In this document: positions 1 to 10,008 of the stretch, piece after piece
Layout of the letters: each line of letters opens with the position of its first letter
Position numbering within the stretch: position 1 is the first letter of the stretch
NCBI GenBank assembly: GCA_002110485.1
Contig: MOWL01000032.1
Location: forward strand, 1 to 64,000
Reading direction: 5' to 3'
Origin: Emergomyces orientalis
Taxonomy: Eukaryota > Ascomycota > Eurotiomycetes > Onygenales > Ajellomycetaceae
DNA length: 64,000 nt
The notes under the pieces: generated by a model
The model's input: the letters and a program-made list of their open reading frames with translations, nothing else
What the model was told of the DNA's origin: nothing
Database searches by the model: none
Position numbers and translations under genes: made by a program

Positions 1-78
1 CCCTAACCCTAACCCTAACCCTAACCCTAACCCTAACCCTAACCCTAACCCTAACCCTAACCCTAACCCTAACCCTAA
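1..78. repeat. Telomere repeat array (CCCTAA)13
   Basis: Thirteen uninterrupted CCCTAA units, the complement of the TTAGGG telomere repeat of vertebrates and most filamentous fungi. C-rich strand reading 5'->3' at the left edge marks this as a left chromosome end. The array stops at TAATCAA, directly inside retrotransposon sequence, with no subtelomeric spacer. Confidence 0.97.
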
Positions 79-1286
79 TCAATTTTATCTTCATGCATTG
101 TGCAACAAAACCCATTCTACCAGCCAGGAGATTCTTGTCTACTGCCATCAATTCCACACAGTTGCGATGCCTCTCATTTGCAAGAATGAATTGCAACAAT
201 CTCTTGCTTGTATCTGATTTCTTCAAGAACTTTCAGAAGATATTCATGAAAAAGCTTTCCACACTGCTGAATTTAATAAGATTAGTTAATCTGAATGAAA
301 ACTGCTGAAGATCTGTAATACTGTGTCTTAAATACAGAAGATAAAGAAAGAGATTGTATGAGTTCTGACATCTGATGTTTTTCTCAACTCTATTTCATCA
401 ATGCAGCTGTCTGCTCAGCCCGTGTTTAATCCGCCCACATTGAATGTGCCTGTGCCGACCGCTTCGGCGATACCTGCTCCGGATGTGAAAACACAGAATT
501 CAAGTAATAACATTCTTGAGAATCTTGTCAACTGAATGAATACATTATCTCCGATGATCACTGGCATTTAAAACCAGGGAAACATGCAGTAAAATGTGAC
601 TGCTTCAAAGATTCTTCTTACTCGAGAACGTGATCCTGCATTGAATTTGTCAAATATGTTTTACTATGAAACTTAACATGAATCTGAAGGCTCATCTCAA
701 TCTTGATCCGGAAGCTTTGTTCAATACGATCAACTGCCAATGTCATGCTGGGGTTTCGGAGATTCAAATCATATGCTTCCAAATTGCTTAGCAATCGGCC
801 GGCTCATTGATCAGAGCAAGATTCATTGGAATATGATTGAAGAATACTATGAGAGTAATGTGATTTGAAAAGGCCTGAAGATTGCTGTCAATTAACTCAA
901 GTTTCATATTGTTATGATTGAATGACTTTTGAAGTAAATGGCTGCACCGCTGACTGTCCCGACCGTGGATAAACTTCGGAATGATGGTAGTATCCGGGTA
1001 TTTCCTGACGGATCCCCGATGCCATCGGTGAATGCCGTAAGCATATGTGATATTGAATTTGATAGTGGCCCTGAGAAAGGTGATATGACCGATAGTGAGA
1101 TGAAGAAAATTGTTAGTGTAATGACTGCTTTCACTTCTACTGAGAAGAATAAGGCCTCTTCTATGAATAAAAATCAAGCAACACTTTCCAGACAAATTGA
1201 GAAGAAGAAGAGACTGACAACAACATATTCTTGACACAATGACAGATATTCAGATGAGAAATCAGTTTCTTTTGCTCAAGATATGA
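79..1286 (+). pseudogene. A1 ORF1 (gag) left part, broken
   Basis: Aligns with A2 ORF1 from codon about 289 (56341) to about 57543. The gag region, CCHC knuckle area and downstream linker can be followed, but numerous TGA and TAA codons arise where A2 has TGG, CGA or CAA. The best preserved stretch (938-1234) still reads 98 codons. In the first 300 bases every difference from A2 that I compared is C-to-T or G-to-A in this copy. The frame is interrupted at 1286 by element B and resumes at 9109. It cannot make a functional Gag. Confidence 0.88.
1282..1286. repeat. Target-site duplication of element B, left (TATGA)
   Basis: TATGA occurs immediately before the left LTR and again at 9109-9113 immediately after the right LTR. 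The uninterrupted A2 sequence reads GATGTGATCTCTGC here (RIP-altered to GATATGATCTCTGC in A1), so a single TATGA was duplicated on insertion, the 5-bp length usual for Ty3/gypsy. Confidence 0.88.
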
Positions 1287-1568
1287 TGCTACGTGCGATA
1301 GAACGTATATGTCAAAATAGTAGTAAAAGAATGTCTGATTCTTCATCTTTCACTGCTAATCAGTGGAAGAATATAAATAACTAAATACAGGCATCTTCCG
1401 CATGCGGAAGGAATGATAAATGATATAGTAGGTAGGCACGTATGCTCTGCGGAAGGTAAGGGTAATGCTATAGCTAGGTAGGTACGTACGAAGCTATAGC
1501 GATACGATTATATAGGCGAATATATAATATAGCGAACGTACTAGGGAGCGTGGGCGTTGCCCACGATA
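1287..1568 (-). repeat. Element B 3' LTR
   Basis: 282 bp, matching 8827-9108 except at about three positions (two C/T or G/A transitions near the outer end and one C/A). On the plus strand it starts TGCTAC and ends CACGATA. It contains three palindromes: CTTCCGCATGCGGAAG at about 1395, GCTATAGCT paired with AGCTATAGC around 1468-1500, and CGTGGGC-GTT-GCCCACG at the inner end (about 1549-1565). Confidence 0.92.
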
Positions 1569-1580
1569 GTCCCCCTCGCG
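1569..1580 (-). other. Element B polypurine tract
   Basis: On the minus strand GCGAGGGGGAC lies directly upstream of the 3' LTR. This is the expected position and composition of the plus-strand primer of an LTR retrotransposon. Confidence 0.7.
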
Positions 1581-2087
1581 GAAAAGGATGGGCGTCGGAA
1601 GAAGGTTCGGAAGAACCCGAGAAAATATGGGCGCTAGGCTTAAATAGGAATGGTGTCCCCTGGCGAATTCGAGGCGATGGCCGAATTCGTGGGGACTGTG
1701 GCGTCTGCGGTAGACGCAGTTAAGGATAGCCGGTTTTTTCGCCTGCCTGGCCACGTTCGCCTTGAAGACATTGTGGGGGGCGATTTAGAGGTGGATACCG
1801 CTTATTGAGACGCCTGTCTTGCCAAACAGGAAGAGAAGTTGCGGGAGGTGTCAGATGATGATTGGTAGATATCAAATAAGTCGAACTTACGAATACGTGT
1901 GGATGTGGTGCTGGTAGATGGGTGCCAGGTGGTGTCAAGGGGCGGATTTCCTTGTGTCATTTCTTTATTTCCTTTGTTGTCTATTTTTTTACGAATGCGG
2001 TGATATCGGAACCGAATAGGATATGAGGTGGGCGGACGAGCAGTACAGCGAGTAGTTGATGGGGACGATTAATGTATGTAGACACTG
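1581..2087 (-). other. Element B 3' untranslated region
   Basis: About 500 bp between the pol stop and the polypurine tract. Short open frames occur here on the minus strand but have no recognisable motif and are not conserved with anything else in the window. I treat it as noncoding. Confidence 0.5.
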
Positions 2088-5000
2088 TCACAATGAGATA
2101 CCAGTTGCCTTTCAGAGCACACTTTTGCGCGGTCGCCCTCGCGGCCTTCTCTGCTTGAATGCCTTAATCATTTGTGGGACGTCGTCCGCTATAACATTGT
2201 AGGGCTCTAAGGTCGGATCATCATATTTCTTTCACTTGACTTTCAGGTAAGTTTTGCCTTCTTGTATCTCCTTTCAGATGATGCGTTCAATTTCGAATTC
2301 TGGCTTATCATCTATGAATACCAGTTCTGGGGGCGGGTGCTCCATATCTTCCGGCGTTAGGTCCGTTTTCTCGAGATGGATAACTGATACCACAGAGTGC
2401 ATTCTCCAATCAGGCGGGAGTTGCAGTTGAAAGGCCAGGTTGGACACTTTTTGAATGATTCTGAAGAGCTCTATTCACAAAGGAGACAGCTTTGAATGTC
2501 TCTTAGTGGTATACCCCTTCTCGCCTTTCCTTGCTAATCTTATAAAGATGTAATCATCTACAGCAAATGATGATTCTTCATGGGCCCTATCAAACCTTTC
2601 CGCTAGACGAGCTTGCGAAAGAGCGTATAATTCGAGTACTTCCTTCCGGAGAGATTCCCGATTGGCAACCAATGTGGCGGCATCCGATTCTGGGGCGTCC
2701 TCAGAGGCGGGGAACCAACGTGGGCTAATGCCTGTCAGTACCTCGAATGGTGTCAGAGAGGTTGGTCCGACGATCTCAGCGTTGATGCATCTTTCGACCT
2801 GCGGCAGCAGGGCGTCTCAACTGGATTCATATCGCTCTACCAGCAGCGAACGCAGGATCACTTCAACCGTCAAATTCGTTCTTTCGCTCTGGCCATTCAA
2901 ACGAGGATTATACGCTGTGGTCATCCATCTCTTGATGCCCATCAGGTCTAGGAGGCGCTCCCAAAATTCTGAATTGAAGCGTGGGTCCCTGTCCGATATA
3001 AGCGCTAATGGTAGCTGCCACCTGCATATTACCTTATCAAAAAACGCTTCCGCCCACTGGGCGGTTTTCCAATCTTCCCTCCCCGCGATTAATATAACCG
3101 CCTTGGAAAACTTATCGGTAACAGTGAGGACTGTGTCCAGGTTGTTGCTGAGCGGGAGTCCGGTGATAAAGTCGATAGCTAGAACATCAAACAGCCGCGC
3201 TGGGGTTGGTATCGGTTGCATTTTACCATATCCCCTGTGGTTGGCGGGCTTTGACAATCGACAATTTGAACACTGGGCTATTCGCTTAAGGATTCGTCTG
3301 CGGGCGTACAGAAGGTAGAAAGACCGGCGCAGGATATCTTCTGTTCAATGTAACCCTGGATGCCCTGCGTAATCATGACAGATGCGGATAACATCTTGTG
3401 CCATCAACTTGGGGACGCAGAAGCGGTCATTCTCAAGATAAAGAATGCCATCTCTTACATTGAAAGAATGATATCTGCCCGCTACTTTCACTTTTCAGAA
3501 AATGTTGCTCAAGATTGAGTCAGAAGACACATCATTTCGCAATCACTTCTTGAATTCCTCCGAGATCTCTATGGTTGATATTGACACTACAAGAAGTGTG
3601 TTCTCTGCTTGTCTATCCACTCTCTGGAGTATTTCGTGGATAGTACGTTCTTGGTCGGAGGAAACAGCATCCGAGTCGTCTTGTAAGGTTCTAAGTCAAG
3701 AAAGGGCGTCCGCATTATCATGAACAATACTCTTACAATATCGAATGGTCATTCGCGGCAGGTATTTGCTGAGCGTTAAGGCCCAGTTATTCAGGCGGGT
3801 GCTTCTATGACCTGAAGCAGGTGATTGCAGGGCGGATACCAAGACTGTATGATCGGTGACTACCGTGAATTCGCCATCGAGGTATTGCAGAAGCTTTGTG
3901 AGCGCCCAAATCAAACCTAGGCATTCAAGTTCAGTGACTCAATACCTCCTCTCGGCAGAGTTCAAATGCCTGGACAGGAATAGTATAGGTCTTTCGATCT
4001 CATCTGCGCCTATCTGGTGCAGAGCTATTCCGATGCCGCGCTGCTTGCTAGAATCGATGTAAATGATGAATGAACAGTGAAAATCAGAATATGCTCTGAT
4101 GAGTGCATTTGCTAGCACCTCTCTCACTATTTCAAAGGATTTTTGAGCTTCATTCAAGAGAGTGCGATATTCGTCCGAATCCTCATAGCTCATTATCTTG
4201 GTTTTGAATGTGTAAGAAGCTCTCTGACACCCTTTCCATGGACTATTCTTAAGCAGGCGGGTTTTCAGGGCTTCAAGCGCCTCCACCTTATCCGCGTACA
4301 TGTCTACGAAGTCCCGATAATAATTGAAAAGGCCTATGATTCCTTCCAAGTCACCCAGAGTCTCTGGGAAGGCTAGGTTTTGAATGACTTCCACCTTTTC
4401 TTCTTGGATTGATATCCCAAGGCGCCCGACATGGTGGCCCAGAAGACTCACGGAAGGGTAGGCGAAATGACATTTCCTCAAGGACATTGTCACACCTGAT
4501 CGCTCTAATGCCGCGAAAATGCCTTCAAGGTGATTAAGATGATTGTCTAATGAGCGGGAATATATGATTATATCGTCCATGTATATCAAGGCGAATTGTC
4601 ATAGGTATTTGGCAAGAATCTCCTCCATTCATTGCTGGAAGAAGCCGGGCGAAGTCGCTAGCCCCATGGTGGCGACTGTGAAGCATTCGAGTCCTCTATG
4701 AGGCGTAACAAAGATTGTTTTGAATTTATTGTCCTCCTCTAGCGGCTGCTGGAAGAAACCTTGCTTAATGTCCATGGATGAGAAGATTATCGATCCACCT
4801 AGCAATTGCAGAATGTCTTGTTGAGTGGGCAGGGGATAGGCATTTGGCAGAAGGTGTAGGTTTACCTTTCGTAAATCAACTACCACGCGCGGCTTGCCCT
4901 TATTCCACATGACGAAAGCAGGGGAGGCGATCGGATTCCTATCACCCAATGGCACCTTTTCAATTCGGCCGCCTGCTCTCAGAGGGTTGAGGATTTCATC

Positions 5001-6221
5001 TGCAGCTGCTCTATCCTTGTGCAACAGAGGATAGGCCTTTTGTTTAAGACCCGCAAAGTCCTTTTCATTCAAAAAGCGGATAGGCATCTTGACACTGTCT
5101 ATAAATCTGCCTAGTTCGGGTTTGAAAAGCTCCCGATGGCGGTCAACGATTTTCTGAACCCGGGTTCGATATTCACCACTCCAATGGTCGGATATGTCGG
5201 CCTCTACTGTCCCATGCTCGGGGCTCGTAGTCGGGATGTCGAATGGGCTATCGAAATCATCTGTATCCGCAAGACAGACAGTCGCGGACAGGTCTGTGAG
5301 ATCAGATTCAGATACCCGCTGGGCATATTCGAGAATTTGACTGTTCAGCACCTTTGTCGGTTTCGAGCCTAAGTTGGAGAACGGCAGGACGTCTGGGGTA
5401 TGTGAGATGGTAGCATTCGGTAATCCCGCGTACATCCCTGGCGACTGCCGAATCATCCTGGGTCGTATCCACCATACTCCTTCCGCCAGCTCAGCGTGTG
5501 AAACCTTCAACGGCACGCCTTCACCTGGTTCAATGATCCTGGTTTCTGCCGCTCGGACGGTGAATTTCCTCCGCTTCCTATCCGATTGTCTCTTAAGATT
5601 CCGATTCATCTGCTGGGTTTGGGGGGGTTCAACGGTCGTCCGTACATCCTTGCGGACGCAGGTTCGGGTGGCCCTGGCAGCTACTGAAATATTGCCGAAC
5701 GTGATTTTCTCGCCGTGTACATCTATTGTTGCTCGTGCTGGGGATAGTATGTCGTTCGCCATTATCATATTACAGTCTAAGTAGGGAACGATATGGAATT
5801 CTCCAGCTATTTGTATAGGGTCACCAAGGTGCGAATGGAAGACTAGGTCGGGTTTGATGTATGTATCTGAGCGATCGCGTCCATTACCTACACCTCTTAT
5901 ACCGATAAATCTGCCATCTGGCATGGGAGACGGCGTACACTCTGGGAAATATATTTCAGCTATTGTGGCGTCCACTAACGAGACGCCTGCGCCCGTATCG
6001 ATGCATATGGGAATAAGGCCTTTGGTAGTTTGGATTGGAATGGATAAAAAGGTGTAAGGTAAGTATGTTAGCCCTTCTATGAGCTCATAATCGTGTTTAG
6101 GGATATCCCCATTGGATACGTTATAGACTTCCGACCTTAAGATACAGTGATAACTATCATTTGAGGGTATGTCGTCAGATGAGATTAGCCCCTCAGTACT
6201 AACCTCACTGCCTAGTTTTCC
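2088..6221 (-). pseudogene. pol: Element B pol: protease-RT-RNase H-integrase-chromodomain, broken by point stops
   Basis: One frame of 1,378 codons can be followed from the gag overlap to TGA at 2088. In order: aspartic protease with DTGAG near 6000; RT with DLRKVN, a KQGFFQ region and YMDD at 4572-4583; RNase H with DHTVLVSAL; integrase zinc finger (CSNC) near 3290; integrase core with Asp in AIDFITGLP, Asp in ISDRDPRFN and Glu in NGQSERT; then a chromodomain (EFEIERII, KVKWKKYDD, about 2300-2190) and an AT-hook-like RRPRGRPRK (about 2150-2120). About ten stops, for example near 4626, 4590, 3936, 3693, 3523, 3497, 2814 and 2472, are mostly TGA at conserved Trp or Arg positions. Chromodomains of this class guide integration to heterochromatin by binding methylated H3K9. 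The pol frame is -1 relative to gag. Confidence 0.92.
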
Positions 6222-8257
6222 GGCTTCATATCTGAATCAGGGCAAGGCCCTAGCTCAGATAAGGCGTCCTCATCTTCAAATGCGTCTTCCACTTGGTTCG
6301 CTTGGTGATCATTGCTTCCGTCCCTCTTGGGGCATCGGTTAGCATAATGGGCGCCACCGCATATATAACATCCCGCAACCGGGGCGGATGAGGGTTTTCC
6401 CAGATCCGCTCTCTTGGCAGCGGGCTTGGCACTCAGTGGATTCGGATTTGTGGAAGCCTTGGCTTCCGCAACCCTTGTGTTTTCTAATGAGTTCTGGTAT
6501 GATTGTTTGTCGTTTGCTGGCTCTCCAGTGGTGGCAGAACATCTGTAGGAACTTCGGATATACTCTGACAGTTGAGTATTACGATCATTCCATGCTCTTC
6601 TTGCAGCTGATTCATTGTCCCTAATTCTTCGACGGAAGTCATCTAGACGTTCACTTGGAATAAGCGGCGTAATCAATGATAGATTCGACTCTAATCCTTC
6701 CCAGATTAACCGCTTGACCATGGTCGGGTCGAAAATTGAAGCTGCTTGCAGTAGGTTTATCTTCCGCGAGATATATAGCATCAATGAAACCTCATCTGAC
6801 TTCTTGAATGAGAACTGAAGGCCCTGGGCTTTCATCCAGGCCTCCCCCTCCGATAGCTTAAACTCCAATTGGAGCTCTGTGATGATTATTGGAAGGGAAT
6901 GCGCCATCTCTTGCCTCATTTCAGAAGACAATCCATTGTGCCATTCCAATGCTCGCCCCTTTAGACAGAGCGGGAAGACTCGCAGGAGGGCGTTTTCTCC
7001 TTCTTGTGTTGCCATGAATTCCAAATGACTGATGAATGCCATTACATCTGCCTCTTCAGGGTCGAATAGCATAATGTCCGCTGCTCGTAAGCGAGTAGAA
7101 TATGCATATTCATCAGGGCGATCTCTATATCAGCTGAAGTTTCCCCCGTTGCTTCTGCACGTTGGAGGCAACGGATCTTGCCATGGAGATTCAGCATTCC
7201 CCTCATTCGGGTGAGCTCCTTGTGTAGACGCTCTTATCGACGGCCGCTCGGTCACCTGTTCCGTCACTGCGGGGGTTGGGGCATTATACCATGACGCTAA
7301 CTCGTCTCGTCTGACTCGATTCCCGTCCACGTCGTACGTGAATTTGCGGCTATCGACTTCCTGAGTTCGATCAGGGCGGAGAGTTACTCTCTCTGAGTAT
7401 CCACCTCTTCCGCCTCGGCTTCTCAGCCCTTGTATCGTGGTGGCCGCTCTCGACCTCGTTTGAGCTCTTAGCGGTAACTCGAAATTCTGCTCCGTAGGAG
7501 CTATTCTTGGTGGAGGGTCGAACCCTTGCTCGAATAGAGCGTCTAGCTGGTGGGTGGATTCGATCAGGGGATCCTCTTCCGCGGCTGGTTGACTCAACCT
7601 GGTGAGGGGAGATCGCCGCTGGGTTCTCACAGTCTCCCGTTCCCGACGTTCGCTATCTAGCTCCTGCCTCCGGGCTGTCAACGCAGCTTCCTCAACACGG
7701 AAGTTCGTCCACGCGTCCGCCAGATGGGCCCTTCCTTCGCCCAAGCGTTGAAGGCCATCTTGGAATCTGTCCACGCGCCCCTGCAGGATCGTCGTGCGTT
7801 CACCAAGCTGAGCCTCCTGCTCAGCTAGTCGATTCTCGCGTTCATCCAGCTGGGCCTCTCGTTCGTTAAGTTGGACCTCCACACGCTCTAGATCTTCAAT
7901 CATGTCTAGAACTGCGGCTTCGTCCGCCGTAGGTTGGGTTTGGTGGTTGTACTCCTCATAAGATGGAGCAATCGTACCTCTTCCCTTCGTATGCTTAGTG
8001 CCCTCCGTTCGGAAGGCCTGTAGCCATGGTTCGATAGCGCTCTCCCACTCTTTGATAGCGGCAGAGTGTAAGATTCTGCAAATCTCGTTGTAACGCCTTG
8101 TGGATACCGATGATAACACTCCTTCGGCCTTCACCCGATCGTAGGGCGTGATAAGGTGTCTTACGCTATCATAACGGCCGGTAGAATCCTTCCAGATCTC
8201 GGCGATTATCGCGGCGTGTTTTTCGGCTGACGCCTGGGAGTACGTGCGAGCTCCCAC
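6212..8257 (-). pseudogene. gag: Element B gag (one internal TGA, start codon unclear)
   Basis: One frame of about 680 codons. The N-terminal part has a long charged coiled coil (repeated ERE/LDERENRLAEQEAQL register, about 7900-7600) and an RG-rich patch. The C-terminal part carries the retrotransposon gag core (ALEWHNGL, EFKLSEGEAW) and one CCHC zinc knuckle, CYICGGAHYANRC, near 6370-6330. A TGA at 7130 separates the halves and follows NFS, where Trp (TGG) is likely. No ATG exists in this frame between the upstream TAA near 8370 and an internal Met about 118 codons downstream of the GTG at 8257. The original start was therefore probably lost to a G-to-A change, or a non-AUG start was used. 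Gag ends at TAG 6212-6214, overlapping pol. Confidence 0.88.
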
Positions 8258-8826
8258 GTCCGCTCCACTGGCGGACTCTTCTACCCTTGTAGGGGGGGCG
8301 GCTGGCGGGAACCGCTTCTTGTCGTTTGCCTGTCTTGCTCCATACTTCGTTGGACAGAGCGGTTAGACAAGCAAGAGGTGTGGAAGAATAGCCGGCCAGA
8401 CCAATCACCAGACGGCTAGGAGCTCGACTTCTTACAACCCAGACCAATCACCAGGTGGTATATAATCGAGGGCGGAGCGGAGGCTACTATAGCGGACCAA
8501 TCACCACGTATAGCAGGGGGATTAGGGGTTAGGAATCGGAAGACAAGAGGTAGAAAAGGAAGCTGACCAGACCAATCACCAGTACAGCTGAACTTCAGCG
8601 TCTGCAGCCCGGACCAATCACCAGCTCTGCGGACGCTCGAAGATGAATTGCTGACCAGACCAATCACCAGTACAGCGGGGGGTTTTCGAATACTCACACG
8701 CCCGGACCAATCACCAGGCTGTAGGCAGTCGAAAGCGGAGCGGAAGCTACTATAGCAGACCAATCACCACGTATAGTAGGAGAATTCGTAGAGGACCTTG
8801 GGATTCAGCGAGACATGCTATCAAAT
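8258..8826 (-). promoter_or_regulatory. Element B 5' leader with eight GACCAATCACCA repeats
   Basis: The 569-bp untranslated leader between the 5' LTR and gag contains exact GACCAATCACCA at 8399, 8442, 8495, 8570, 8612, 8658, 8705 and 8758 (plus-strand orientation; TGGTGATTGGTC in the transcript). Spacing is 42-75 bp, with variable sequence between copies. The core fits the extended CCAAT-box consensus bound by NF-Y/Hap complexes. No canonical TGG-starting primer-binding site is visible next to the LTR. Confidence 0.8.
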
Positions 8827-9108
8827 TGCTACATGCGATAGAATGTATATGTCAAAATAGTAGTAAAAGAATGTCTGATTCTTCATCTTTCACTGCTAAT
8901 CAGTGGAAGAATATAAATAACTAAATACAGGCATCTTCCGCATGCGGAAGGAATGATAAATGATATAGTAGGTAGGCACGTATGCTCTGCGGAAGGTAAG
9001 GGTAATGCTATAGCTAGGTAGGTACGTACGAAGCTATAGCGATAAGATTATATAGGCGAATATATAATATAGCGAACGTACTAGGGAGCGTGGGCGTTGC
9101 CCACGATA
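8827..9108 (-). repeat. Element B 5' LTR
   Basis: 282 bp, partner of 1287-1568. Flanked on the outside by the TATGA target duplication (9109-9113), after which A1 coding sequence resumes. Confidence 0.92.
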
Positions 9109-10006
9109 TATGATCTCTGCTTCACAGAAAGATGATGAGAATGATAATTCTCAACCTCTTCATGATAAACAGCTTCAGAGTGAAAGTTCAAAGCTTGAAG
9201 ACAGTGAAATTGTTTCAGATTCAGAAATGACAGATGCTCTGCAGATTCAGAAGAAAACTGTTCTCTGCAGACCTCAGAAACTCAAAGAGCCAAAGCTTTC
9301 TGCAAAAATGAAGAATAAAGGCAATATGACAATCATGACATGGTGAATATTCAAGAAGATCATGTATCAAGAAATCAGTGAAATTCAGATTAAAGATCTC
9401 ATAACATGCTTCACTCAACTTCAGCACATGTTCTTTCAAAATCTTCCCATCGAAGTTCAACAGCATATGATTCGGGATGATACAGTCACTGTTGCTCTGG
9501 TTCAACCTGGCACTTCTGTTGCTGAGTATAATCCTTGTTGAAATCTTGTTTTGGTTGAACACATCAAGTTCACTGTCAGAATTGAAAAGGGGGAAACTGA
9601 GATGATATTTGATGAAGGTGTGGAAATTAACTGTCTTGTTAAAAGAACTGTGTTAGATCTTGATCTCATTATTCAAAGGGATGCTGTCAAACCTATTCTT
9701 GAAGCTGGAAGTCAGTAGAGTGGTGTCATTGAAATCTGCAAGAATGTTTCTGTTCATTTTGAATCTGTTATGATGTCTCAGACATTCTTCATCATGGAAT
9801 GTGGTTCTCATGATTGCATTCTCAGCCAACCATATGAAAACATGACATGTTTGACAAGAACTACAGATAACAAAGACAGCATTCTTGTTCACATTTTTGA
9901 TCTGAAGAATGAGAAGAATCAGATGTCTTTTCTTGATTATTCTTTCAGTGACCATGAAGATTGAAAGTTAGATGATCTTTGTGACAAAGTGCAGACTTTA
10001 AACTAG
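9109..10006 (+). pseudogene. A1 ORF1 right part (gag-protease), broken
   Basis: Continues the A1 ORF1 after element B and aligns with A2 57545-58444. The protease region reads FDEGVE where A2 has FDGGAE (GGA to GAA), another G-to-A change. Several TGA and TAG stops interrupt it. The terminal TAG (10004-10006) is conserved with A2. The ORF2 start that follows in A2 is ATA here (10009-10011), so even the start codon was lost. Confidence 0.85.
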
Positions 10007-10008
10007 AT

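Larger units (their letters stand above)
1287..9108 (-). mobile_element. Chromodomain Ty3/gypsy retrotransposon B, nested in A1
   Basis: A complete 7.8-kb LTR element on the minus strand. It has two 282-bp LTRs (1287-1568 and 8827-9108) that differ at only about three positions, a 5-bp target duplication, a polypurine tract next to the 3' LTR, a repeat-rich 5' leader, gag, and pol in the order protease, RT, RNase H, integrase, chromodomain. The near-identical LTRs indicate recent insertion, later than the heavy mutation of the surrounding A1 sequence. Gag has one and pol about ten in-frame stops, nearly all TGA at expected Trp or Arg codons, so this copy is dead but only lightly mutated. Confidence 0.92.

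Noticed and set aside
8416..8763. Minus-strand open frame with repeated GDWSG/VIGL peptides as a repeat protein gene.
   Set aside because: The peptides are translations of the eight GACCAATCACCA motifs falling in two frames. The spacing is not a multiple of three and the frame has no domain, so it is leader sequence.
8399..8769. CRISPR-like array from the eight regularly repeated 12-mers.
   Set aside because: The repeat is too short, spacing varies from 42 to 75 bp, and it lies in the leader of a eukaryotic retrotransposon.
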